Assembly (NCBI GenBank): GCA_022316685.1
Contig: JAKJHU010000082.1
Coordinates: 2,914,001 to 2,978,000 of the forward strand
Source of the DNA: Progne subis subis
Taxonomy: Eukaryota > Chordata > Aves > Passeriformes > Hirundinidae
Direction: 5' to 3'
DNA: 64,000 nt
A program made the translations under genes and the position numbers. Under the pieces are notes generated by a model that did not search any database, was not told where the DNA came from, and saw nothing but the letters and a program-made list of their open reading frames with translations. Shown here in pieces: positions 12,201-22,616 of the stretch. Position 1 is the first letter of the stretch. Each line of letters begins with the position of its first letter.

Positions 12201-14149
12201 GCTGGGTATCGATACTAGATCAATACCCATATTTCTTTAATAAGTCACCTGTGCTAAAAAAAAAGCCACAAACTATCCTGACTGAATTTATACTCTCGCA
12301 GGGTTAATGTTGCTGAGATTTAAGAAGTGAGAGTTTCCTGTGCCGAGTGCTGTACAAGTAGGTGGCCATGGGGGACTTGAAGGCGTGATGCTGTGATTTG
12401 GTCAGAGGAAAGGTTATTAAAATCCTTGATATTCATTATATAGCTGCATTTCTGTCCGAAGTTGATACAGTGGGGCATCCCTCTCCCGTGTGTTCACTGT
12501 CTGTGTGCCACAGAGCGACACTGTTCTACAAACCATAAAAGACACACGAGTTGTCACAGAGGCAGCAGCCTTCTGCACACACACCCTGACAAGTGTGCAG
12601 GAATCCTCCACGGAATTTGGACGCAGACTCCGCAGTTACTTTCCTGGGAATTGAGGGAAAGGATCTCCATGTGTGCCCCACCAACAACTGGATGAATTGA
12701 ATCCTAAGTACGTAGGATTGAATACATACATTGAACCCTAAGTTATATTATTTCTTCCCTAGCTGTAAAAATTAATACCTTTAGCCTTTAAAGGGGTACC
12801 TTTAACCCTGTGCTGTATACACCTACTTGCAGTCTCCCTTTGTCTTTTTTCCAGTATTCATTTAAGTCTTATGTCTGTTCGTTTTGTGTCTATAGAATGA
12901 ATAATTCGTTCTATAATAGACCGAATCAGCCATTGTTAAAGAACTTGCAAACAAGAGTGTGTTTTGGGGTGCTGGCCACCTCAGTGGAGCCCCTGCTTGC
13001 TGCCAGAGGTCTGGGCAAAAGGCAGGGACTTCTCTAAATCCCCACATCCGTTCGTAACAGCTCACACCAGCTCACGCCAGCTCACCACACAGCTGGATTC
13101 TGCCCCAGCTGGCACCTGCAAGGGCAGCAAACCCCACGCCCAGCACTGCCTTACCCACCTGCCCAGAAGGTGCTTCTCCCACCAGTGCCTTTATTTGGGG
13201 GTTGGTATTTTGAATCAGTTTCATGATCATCCCCTCCCTGAGGAAACGTTGGCTGCAAAAGAGAGAATTTCCCTCTAGAGTGGGAAGTGACTGCAGGTGT
13301 AAATGCTGGCTCCAGCCGTGCTGCCAGGAGCGTGGCAAGGACAGCAGGACAGCAGGACAGCAGGACAGTGCCCAGGGGCTCCCTCCAGCCTTGCTCACTC
13401 CCTGCCCACCTGCCATGATAAGGAGGTGGGTGTGAAGTCTGGGTCACCTGTGTTCAGCTGCAAGAACTGCTCCAAATGTGCAGGAACGGCGTCACCACTG
13501 AGGAAGAAGACACTATCTAGACAGCTCTGCAAGGCACAGGAAACCTAATTCTATGCAGCCTCCTTGCAACTGTCCTGCTTATAATTGATATTTTATTGTT
13601 TGCTTTGCAGGCTTGCATTTATCAATGACACTTCGCATCACTGAAACAGCTGGAAGGCTTCTGCCTCCTTTTCCAAATCCTGGGGTGAACTGTGGTGATA
13701 AATGAGCCCTGAAACAGCATGATTTATAGCTCTGTTGCCTCAAGGTGCACTGCGGATCCTTTTGTACAAATTAAATCCCGCTTAAGACTCCTTAAATTTT
13801 TCAGGGTGACCTCTCTTCTTCCCTATCACAATTCTTGTTATGAATCACCAAAACTCTGCCTTCCTTTTTAAAATGTTATTTTAACTAAGGGTCACATATC
13901 TTCATTTATAATCCCTTCAAGTTGCACTGGACCTCAAGCACTGTCAGCTCAAAGTGGACAGTCAATGTCTGGTCAAGGAAAATGCTGCCTGTAAAGAGGA
14001 GAAGGCTGCTGCACCCCCAGAGACACTGATCCGTGTGGTGATGGGCTGCTCTCACTGCTCTCTTATTTGCAGAAGCTGCTCCTTTAAATCACAGCTGGAC
14101 ACATATTAAATCTGACTTTTTGACTTGCCAGAATGCAGCAACTTTGGTA
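12201..14149. other. No gene recognised
   Basis: Unique-looking sequence with two tiny tandem repeats: three copies of an about 10-bp CAGCTCACRC unit near 13060-13085, and three and a half copies of AGCAGGAC near 13340-13368. No domain-bearing frame or repeat family was seen. Confidence 0.5.
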
Positions 14150-14153
14150 CCTC

Positions 14154-14993
14154 TGATGCCTTTTTTGGGACCACCTAGAAATAGGGGCCAGACAAAATCA
14201 AGGGAATGAAAAGCAGTTCTATTTATTGAAGGTCCTTCAGGTACATTTAGGGCAGACAAAGCCCCCCAGGGGCTGCACCCAAAAATGGACAATGGGTCAC
14301 AGGTTTTCACACTTTTATGAGTTTGGTCCATTTGCATATTGGGAGTTAATCTTCCAATTACAGCTTCAGGTAATGAAGTCATTTACTCCAAGTTTGCTCC
14401 CCCCAACTCACTTTTGTTTCCATCTCTCAGGCCTGAGGCAGTGAGGTGTCCTTGATTGCCAGGCCTGGAGAGGAATTGTTGTGTCTGACCAAAATGGGGA
14501 AGCAGCAGCTCACACTGTGTGTGGAGTTTAGAGTTATGCACTAAAGAATTGCAGGATTACAAATACATTAAAAATACAAAAGCTAAAATCCTAAGGTGTT
14601 ACCCTGGTTTTTCTTAATTTTTTTATTAGCCTTTTGAATTCATAAATGGAGTCAGATCTTTTAGTTACTGTACAATATTAGAGCAGTTTTCTACTTTTTC
14701 CCACATATGTAACATAAATAAATCCTTTGTTTTTCATTCTCTGTCCTTTGTTTGCATATTTCCAACCTGAAAACAACTGTAACTGACAGTTGGTCTGGCC
14801 ACTGAGGCTGAGGGGTGGAAACCCCAAAAAGCCAATCTTCTGCTAGACCCACAAATGTATAAAAAGGTAAAAATAAACAAAGGGGCTCTCTTCTCTCCGC
14901 TCTCTCAGCTGGGAGCTGGATTGGAAGAACCTCTGCGAAAATCTCTTGTCTGCGTGTGACTGCTTTGTGTGTCTCGGTGACACTAAGGCATCA
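14154..14993 (-). mobile_element. Solo LTR, family A, split by a family B LTR
   Basis: On the minus strand the element begins TGATGCCTTAGG and ends in GGCATCA, so its termini form an inverted repeat. A 4-bp duplication, CCTC, lies outside both ends (14150-14153 and 14994-14997). Four bases is the duplication size typical of ERV1/gammaretrovirus-like elements. The minus strand carries TATAAAAG and a polyadenylation-like AATAAA, which set the sense. Family B (14597-14982) is inserted only five bases from the U3 end, leaving CATCA stranded on the far side. Without that insert the LTR is about 448 bp, the same as the other family A copies. There is no internal retroviral sequence, so it is a solo LTR. 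Confidence 0.92.
14597..14982 (+). mobile_element. Solo LTR, family B (ERVK-like), nested in family A
   Basis: The element runs from TGTTACCCTGG to CTCGGTGACA. It is flanked by the perfect 6-bp duplication CTAAGG (14591-14596 and 14983-14988), which is taken from the host family A LTR. Six bases is usual for ERVK/class II elements. The core promoter TATAAAAAGG (14858-14867) is followed after a few bases by AATAAA (14872-14877). This places the polyadenylation signal at or before the expected cap site and implies a very short R region. The same arrangement is present in the copies at 32764 and 62541. It must be younger than the family A LTR it interrupts. Confidence 0.94.
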
Positions 14994-14997
14994 CCTC

Positions 14998-16913
14998 TGG
15001 CAAGGGAAGGTAACAATGGTACTGCAGAGAGCACCCACCCAGCTGGTGCTTAAACTGCTGCTAGAGCTCTTAAATCTGCTCTAAGGCTGCTTTAGTGCTG
15101 CCATTCCTTTCCCAGGCACTTTGGGAAGATGGCTGAGTGACAAAAGCCTCAGGTTTCCCATCTGAGTGGTGACCCTCTTGTCTGGGTTAACCAGTATTGC
15201 TAAGTTGCCTTGGAATTTCCATTTGGGAGTTGCCACATAGTGCAAAGTATTTATTTTGGTGCACTAGAATAAAGTTTTATTAGCAAAAGCCAAGAGATCT
15301 CTGCAGCAGGATGAGGTTTCCCAAGTCAGCCTTGCAGCACCACACTGGGGCTGAGAATGCCTTCAGACTCTCACAGGTGGGAGTTATCCTGGTGAGGGGA
15401 ACAGCAGTGTTCAGTGAGAGGAACCCAGTCTGTTCTGCTTCCAGGGGCTCTTCACTAACCCCAGCCACAGCACAGATGTCCAAAAAGCCAATGAGTGTCC
15501 CGAGTCACGTTAGTTTTTAGGAAGATTCATTGCATAAAAGCCTTGTGAACAGTCCCAGCACAGTAATTCTTTTTGTCATAAACAACTGTCACCATAAACA
15601 GCAGTTCCACAGAGCGTTTCATGCCCCGAGTGGTACTTTGTTAGCTGCAGGTGTTATATAAAGCATGTCACAACATCTCCTGAGAGCTCACTCTACTCCC
15701 CTGCACCAAAATGTGCACTCTGCCCTCATCCAGCTCTTTCTATCACCACCCTTCTTAGGGGGGCTCTTATCCAGGTTGAACTGAGCAGCTTCAGTCTGAA
15801 TGGTCTGGGATTGTCCATCATGAGTCTGCAGAAACCTCGTGACTGTTAGGAAGTGTTAAATCTCTCAAAAGTGGAGAACGTGGGGCTACACAACAGAGAC
15901 CCTGCTGAACCCCTGCAGGATGTTTCAGAACAAAAGGTGGAAAGAAAGGTGAAAGAGAAACAAGGCTTTTGAGGCTTCCAGTTCCCCGGTTTCTGTGTGA
16001 GGCTGAAGATGACAAATAGAAGTTTGGCTGATACCAACTGTACAAATTCTGTGCATTTAATGCAAAGCTGGCAGCAGCTGGCTCTGCAACTCACGACCTC
16101 TGGCCATGGTGTGGGAAAAAAGAAGTGAAACAGCACAGTGAAATCAGGAGCAGGACTTGGACACACAGCAACAATGAAGCTGAAGGATGCTGTAATGCTT
16201 GTTTTAAAGAGAGATCCATAAGGCTTAGCTGTTGTAAACCTAAAGGATGCTCAGTAATGTAGCAACGTCAGGATTTGGCCCCTGGGGAAAAAAAAAAAGT
16301 GATGCTTTTAGCTCTATCAAAATGCAGAGACCCTTAGTTAATGAGAGCTATACATTCCGTAGTGAGATACAAAACTGGAGGCTCCTGACTAGAACAAGTG
16401 CATATGGCACACATGATGGGAACTGCAGGCTTAGGAGGAACTCACCAGAGTTCTCATACACTTCAGATACACATGTAATGCTCTGGAAACAGATTTTGAT
16501 GTAGAGGAAAAAATTGTTGAAGAGTCATTGAGCTTGATATCCTTATGAAACTGTCCTAGCACTTTGTATTTCTCACATGAGAAGTATTTGGTTTCTTTCC
16601 TGTGAGCATAAGTTATTACTGATGAGAAACAGAAGTAAAGGACCTATTCCAAGTTTAAATCAAAGCAATCCCATTAGCAGGTGTTTAGCAGGACACTGGT
16701 GAATTATGGGCAGCAGTAGTGCATAACTGTGCTGTGAAGCATTGTGGCTCTCCTGAAGATAAGGCGTTGAACTGCAATATAGCACTGGTATTAGAATAAT
16801 AACTGTTATCAGGAAAGATAGATGGGAAGCACTTGGATGCAGTGGCCAAATTCTCATCTAATTTCCACTGGGTACCCATGATGCAAGTCGTGATAAATGC
16901 TGCAGGCCTACAT
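14998..16913. other. No gene recognised
   Basis: Unique-looking sequence. I see no LTR ends, CR1 tail, tandem array or splice-bordered coding stretch. There is an 11-base A run near 16288. Confidence 0.5.
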
Positions 16914-17155
16914 TTCCCAAGGGAAGATCCTGGCCCAGCTCTGCAGACGGCTCAGAAGAGTGAATGAATCCTCTAAGAGGAGTGAAGGGCATCCTTCTTT
17001 ACGTGGTGCTGTTCCCATGTCCTTCTCAGACTTGAAAGTAAAGATACAAATAAATGATGAGCCCTTTCAGTGGATAATAGGTGGAATAAATCATACAGTG
17101 TTCTAGGCCATAAATATACAATCAGGGAATTTTGAATATTTAGCATTTTTGCCAG
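16914..17155 (+). repeat. Inverted dispersed repeat, copy 2
   Basis: This is the partner of 8361-8598, in opposite orientation and about 8.3 kb away. The plus strand begins TTCCCAAGGGAAG and shares the same open frame and stop as copy 1. Beyond CAGGGAATTTT the two drift apart. The left flank here, a CA-containing unique sequence, is unlike that of copy 1, so the homologous block is short and well defined on that side. Function is unknown. Confidence 0.8.
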
Positions 17156-17679
17156 CAATCCACAACACATTCTTATGACAGCATAAAACCTTCAACAGAA
17201 AGAGAGGAATGGGGTATTTATATAAGGATGAGAACAACATCCAATTGAATTTACTTATTTGGTTAGTTAGTTACCTCATTGTTTGTTTTAGAAATAATAC
17301 CATTTGATGACTTGGATGACTTGGAATCTTTGAAGACTGGGAATTAGGGTGACTTTTCTTCTGGCACATTGCTACCAGTGCCATGCTTGCTGGGTGTAGA
17401 GTGACGTGCAGCTTCAGCCCCTTTAGGAGATGGAAGGATGTGCCATGCCTAGCGAGTTCCTGTTCTTTGGAGGGGGGCTGAACTCCAGTGTGATCTCGAC
17501 CCTTCCCGTTACTGTTTTTTGTTTTATGCTTTGTGTTCAAGTCCAAGCCAATTTACATCCCGATACAAATTTCCAAAACTCCAGAGCATGTTACACAGTC
17601 CTTTTTCTATTTAATGCCGCTGTTAAGCGTAGTGCTCTTCTCAAAAGCCAGCCCTTCCAACATTCACATCCTCTGTCTG
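17156..17679. other. No gene recognised
   Basis: Short unique-looking gap between the inverted repeat copy and the next LTR. Nothing was recognised in it. Confidence 0.5.
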
Positions 17680-17683
17680 CCTC

Positions 17684-18153
17684 TGATGCCTTAAGTTTGA
17701 GCTTTCATATTTTTCAGATTCTGTGCTGCCCAGGGGTGCAGCTCTGAGCCTCACATTAAGTGTTATTCAGCTCACTTCACAGAGAAGGGAGACAAAACAA
17801 ATCCTTTCCATGCTGAAGACCAAGGACAACTTCCAGGCCCAAAAGCACAAACAACGGTGGCTGGAGGGAGGAACAAGAAGGATGGGACTGCATAACCTGA
17901 AGCTGGAATTGGACACTTAAACCCCAATGTGCAAATGGACCAAAACTTATAAAAGTGCGAGACCTCGTGACCTGGTGTCCATTTTGTGACAATTTTGGGT
18001 CCCTTTTGTGACCGTTTTGGGTCCACCTTGAGTGTAGCCCTGGTCAGGCTCTTGCCCTGCCCAAGTTGTACCCTAAAGACCTTTCAATAAATGCCTACCT
18101 TATTCACTAGGTCTGTCCAGTCTCTGTTTCAGGTCAGCCTTCCCAAGCCATCA
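17684..18153 (+). mobile_element. Solo LTR, family A (subfamily A2), intact TSD
   Basis: It starts TGATGCCTTAAG and ends AAGCCATCA, flanked by the 4-bp duplication CCTC (17680-17683 and 18154-18157). A clear TATA box, TTATAAAAG, lies at 17948-17956. A polyadenylation signal, AATAAA, lies at 18086-18091. Together they fix the sense and give a typical U3-R-U5 layout. Its middle contains two near-identical halves, TTTTGTGACAATTTTGGGTCC and TTTTGTGACCGTTTTGGGTCC, in tandem. In its U3 it resembles the copy at 53784 more than the copies at 41303 and 48641. It is a solo LTR. Confidence 0.92.
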
Positions 18154-18424
18154 CCTCCACCTGTCACAGAAATTTTGCCGTTGCCTGCAGCCTCACAGTG
18201 CCAGCAGGGTTGAAATCTGGTAAACATCTGGCAGCCAGCAGTGACTGCAGGGTGAGTTCTGCCTGCCTTGCTCAGCGTGAGCTTGGCTCTGCCCTCCTGC
18301 AATAATGCACTGACATGAAACCTTTCCTGAGATTAATGCCTGGACATGCACCTCGGGAAAGCAAGATTCAGAATGCAAAGCAGGGAGAGCTCCAAGGTCT
18401 CCTTCTGTCTCAGGGTATTTTTGC

Positions 18425-18465
18425 AAAAAAAAAAGGGGAAAAAAAAAGAAAAAAAAAAAAAAAAA
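18425..18465. repeat. A-rich simple repeat
   Basis: A runs interrupted by one GGGG block and a single G. No retroposon body lies upstream. Confidence 0.9.
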
Positions 18466-19877
18466 GACTGTCAGAATTAATTTCTTGGGTAGTTACATGC
18501 ACATCACATGGATATTCACTCAAGCCCAGTGCAATTTGGCATTAGTTAAATGTACCATTAAAGTAAAGCCTTAGCTGAAAAGCTCCTCAGTAACTCTCCA
18601 CCCTTGAAAAGCATTTACCAAACCCATATTATGTTCTTGATTGCCTTCACTGTATTTTCTGTGGTGTTTTTTCTTTCAGCTGATTGGAATTCTGAGATAT
18701 AACAAAACCTTCTTTGGAGTGTGACCTTGAGAGTCAAGCTGTTGTATGCTATAAATAATGGAAAATTAGCTATAGAGGCTAAAAAAGTGAGGAAAGTATT
18801 TTATATGATTTTCAAGGGCTGTAAGCCCAAGAAGAGCTGATGTCTATCAGAGTGTTATATAAATAGTCTTGTAATGAGGAAGAGCGCATAAGATCCAAGA
18901 TAGATTTCTGCTTTTTAATGAGATGGGAGAATATATTACTTCAGAATTTAAAGGCTATTTTTCTTTTTGAAATTCAGATCTGGCCTTATGAATATTTTAA
19001 TAAAAATATCCAAATGATGGTAATAAGTTTTCTAATGCTAAGACATTTCTCTTTAACATGTAAGTATATTGTTGACAAGCCTAATTTTTCCAGAGAAATC
19101 ACTTTAAAGTTACTAATATACATTTTAAAACTAAATTCTATCTCAGCCCATCCACCAGTTTTTCCAGTACTGAAGCTTTCTGCCATTGTGAGAAGTTACA
19201 GTAGAAATTACTAATAGCTCTAAAAGAATAATTGCTCCTACAGTAGTCCCTGCTGGAAACTTGTCACAAGGATAACCATGCACCAGACCTATATTTTTGG
19301 AATAAGCTTGCATCTGACTTGGCACTGGCAAAGAGGAAATACTAGCTCATTTAAAAGGTACCCTCAAATCTGTTCCATGATTGAGATAACATTTTATTGC
19401 ATTATCAAGTAAGTTTTGCACCGTAAACTTATTAAAGCAGTAAATTTTACTGCTGTATTGGAAATTCATTTCAAAAGGATTTCTCTGGTTAGAGCCAGAT
19501 CAATAGCTGCATTTTGCAGAATGTGAAGATTTGCTTTTCATTTGGAAATAGGAGAAATTGCCTTAAGATTAATTTCAGCTGTGGTGAAAGGAGGATGTTG
19601 GAACATACAGGCACTGGATCAGCACCAGCCACTGTTTTGCCAAGTCTAAGAAGAAGGAACATATTTCCCCACTCCAGTGATACACTGTGGGTAGATCAGT
19701 AAAAATTTTCCCAACTGAGAGATGCTCAGTTCAAAAATGATTGAGGACAGACTCATGTACAGTGACACACATAATCAGCCATTTTTCAGGATGTTCTTCC
19801 CCAGGGAGCCAGACTCCAAATCCGGTGATTTTTCTAAAAGCTGGGACATGTTTTCAAAGCAATTAGAAGTTCCAGTT

Positions 19878-19911
19878 TTTATTTCAATATGGTGTCTCAT
19901 ATTGAAATAAA
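19878..19911. other. Perfect 14-bp hairpin with 6-base loop
   Basis: The arm TTTATTTCAATATG is followed by the loop GTGTCT and the exact complement CATATTGAAATAAA. The stem is AT-rich and too short for a typical microRNA precursor. It could extrude as a small cruciform or simply be a chance palindrome. Confidence 0.85.
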
Positions 19912-20311
19912 GTACCCACACAAAGTAAATGTGATGTTTGGTTTCAGGTCAAATATTTCATAATGGATAATTTGCTTAGTACCCTTTAGAAATGTCAGTG
20001 TCATAAGGGAAAAAGAATAAAGAAAAGTTATCCTGAAAATAATTATCCCTTTAGCTAAACAAATACGAAAAGCCCAGGTGTTCTAATTGCTATGGTGCTA
20101 TTTTCTAACTCTGGTTCTGGCCAGAGGCATCCCGGAATCAAAACTCACACTCCTATCCCCCATCATCCACTGATTCATTATTTGCACTTGGAAAATTGCT
20201 TTTTTTTTGTAAGCCTCTCTTTTCTCATCTTAGAAAGAGAGATGATGTGATAAATCCTTGTGCAAAGCCGCATAAGCGCTGTTGATGAGTCTTACTATAT
20301 GACAAGAAGGC

Positions 20312-20313
<2 letters not shown>

Positions 20314-20372
<59 letters not shown>
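20314..20372. repeat. (TTA)n microsatellite, about 20 units
   Basis: An uninterrupted trinucleotide array of about 59 bp. Its purity suggests that its length varies between individuals. Confidence 0.97.
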
Positions 20373-20373
<1 letters not shown>

Positions 20374-21471
20374 TCTTATAGTCTTTTCTGCTTTTTCAGC
20401 CATTCACTAAAGCACATCACATTTTAGGCCATTTTCCCACATTCTGGAGAAGCTGTAGAGGTCCTCTCTCCAAAACCTCAGAGATTAAAAACTCCTTCAG
20501 AGATCTTGGATTTATATGATAGCCCCACCCTGCTGCATTTCATGTGAGCACCATCAACAATGTGGAAGGGAAGATTTTTAGGCTTTCAACATTGCTAACT
20601 AGCCAAAATTAAGGTATAAATGACATTCTGTGTCCCTGAAAGTCTTCCCAGAGGAAAATCACAGATATACCTGTCCCCCATGGGAACCGGGGTGCGCTCC
20701 TCCCTGCAGATGTGATTCAGGGGGTGTTTTACTGCCTCTCAGGGAAAGCAGCTTTGTACCCCATCCCTGCAGAGCTGACCTGCTCCACAAGGCAGCTCCA
20801 AAGCCTTTCTGTCTGCCCTCTCTTGCCATGACAGCCTTGCCTCAAGTCAACTCATTAATGTTTATCATAGTGAAAAAGTGCTTAATAACCTCCGTTCCAA
20901 GTCTGCTGTTCTTTAATTTCCACTTGTGCTCCCTGCTACTATCATCTGGTAGACATTATCTACAACAAATTAAGAATTTATATACTTCAGGAAAACGTTC
21001 ACTGGAAGCTCGTTGGGGGAGGCTGAATGGGGGCTTTTTCATTAAACTTTTTCATTTCACCTAAAGATTGAAAAATGTATGAAACAGCTTCTCTGGGGAA
21101 GGAGAAATTTCTAACTCTTTAATAAGCACTATTTATCAAAGACATACAATGTGAACAGCCTGCCAGATGCAGAGTGCATGGTCTGGAAATTCTTGTGGAT
21201 GAGGTGCCTCACAGCTTGAAGCCACATTTCTCTGTGTCCTGTCTGCCACATTCCCTTCTCACTGACACCCGCTGGGCCCTGGGGAAGCTGCTCACACACA
21301 CAAACACTGCCAAGGCCACTTTCTTCCCGTGGCATCTTCCTGCCCTCCCCAAAGCAGCCACAGTGTCCCCGTTCCACGAGACACAGCCCTTGGTGGGTTC
21401 AGCCCTGCTGCTCACCAGCAGCATTGCGGCAAACAGGAAACCAGGAGCACTCAATGGACAGAGATGACAAC

Positions 21472-21830
21472 TGATGTCTTAGGATTTTAGCTTTTATATC
21501 TTTCACATATTTGTAATCCAGCAATTCTTTAGTGCATAACTCTAAACTCCACACACAGTGTGAGCTGCTGCTTCCCCATTTTGGTCAGACACAACAATTC
21601 CTCTCCAGGCCTGGCAATCAAGGACACCTCACTGCCTCAGGCCTGAGAGATGGGAACAAAAGTGAGTTGGTGTCTTGGTTTGGAAAGACAGGTGTCCAGC
21701 AGGGAATGCTGGAGCTTCCCTTGGAATGGAGAATGTAAACCCCCTGCCTTCAAATTACAATTTTGAAATTAAGGGGCTCTCAGGCAAAGATATGGGAATA
21801 GGAATAACAGTTCTTTAGGAGGAATAGTAC

Positions 21831-21865
<35 letters not shown>

Positions 21866-22612
21866 AGGAATAGTACTACAAACAAGTCAAAAAAAAAAAA
21901 AAAAAAGAAATCACTAACAGGGTCAGAATACAGCCTGACACCCAGTTGGTCAGGGCGTTGGTAGCAGTCCAATCAAGTCCTCCTGCAGTTGCAGATGTGA
22001 TTTTGTTGGAGCAATGATCCTGTAGAAGGGTGTGGTTTTCCTCTGAAGGTCCAGTGGTGGGGAGATGGGTCTGGTGTGCCTCTGGCAATCCAGTGCACAC
22101 AGGCTGTGCTGGTGTTCTGAATGTCAGGTTTTACCCAGGTAGGAATGCTTGGCTCCTCCCCTGGGTGGAGCATCTCCCCATGGATGATGTAATTGTCTCA
22201 GCCATGCAGTGAGCCTCGATGGCCCATGAACAGCAGATATCCCCTGGAGGGAGGATGGGTCCTGGAAGAGGATAAAGAACACTGCCCCACATGGTGTCAT
22301 CAGCTGGGAATAGAACACATGCTGCTGGTTACATCCTGCATTGCAACCTAAGACAGTTGTGGGGGGACTTGCACCACAAACTTGGGGTGAATGACTTCAT
22401 TACCTGCAATTGGAAGATTAACTCCCAATATGCAAAGGGACCAAACTCAAAAAAGTGTGAAAACCCATGACCCCTGGTCCATTTTTGGGTGTGGCCCCTA
22501 GGTGGGCTTTTTCTGCCCTAAATGTACCTGAAGGCCCTTTGATAAATATAACTGCTTTATATTCCCTTAATTTTGTCTGGCCTCTCTTTTTAGATAGCCC
22601 AAAAAGGCATTG
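21472..22612 (+). mobile_element. Solo LTR, family A, split by a family C LTR
   Basis: The left part (21472-21670) starts TGATGTCTTAGG and matches the first 200 bp of the copies at 41303 and 48641. The right part (22356-22612) resumes with the AAACTTGGGGTGAATGACTTC segment. It carries AAAAAGTGTG in place of a good TATA box, a TTGATAAATATAA segment where the polyadenylation signal should be, and an end AAAAAGGCATTG. Between them sits a complete family C LTR. Terminal flanks CAAC and CCAT do not match, so the original duplication is lost or a deletion occurred. Net length without the insert is about 456 bp. Confidence 0.92.
21671..22355 (-). mobile_element. Solo LTR, family C (ERVL-like), nested in family A
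   Basis: It starts TGTCTTGGTTTGG and ends CCTAAGACA, flanked by GTTGG (21666-21670) and GTTGT (22356-22360), a 5-bp duplication with one change. It aligns with the copy at 38002 over nearly its whole length. It has one unit where that copy has a roughly 95-bp tandem duplication. Two A tracts (21832-21863, about 32 bases, and 21888-21906) are absent from the 38002 copy, which has a different AT-rich stretch there. The first A tract is bracketed by GGAATAGTAC on both sides. Strand is inferred from comparison with related LTRs. Confidence 0.92.
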
Positions 22613-22616
22613 CCAT

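Larger units (their letters stand above)
18158..21471. other. No gene recognised; AT-rich with simple repeats
   Basis: Mostly AT-rich unique sequence. It includes an A-rich tract (18425-18465), a perfect hairpin (19878-19911) and an ATT array (20314-20372). No exon or transposon was recognised. Confidence 0.5.

Noticed and set aside
13614..13710. TTTGCTTTGCAG acceptor-like site followed by a short open frame
   Set aside because: A stop follows within about 30 codons and no donor or recognisable peptide is present.
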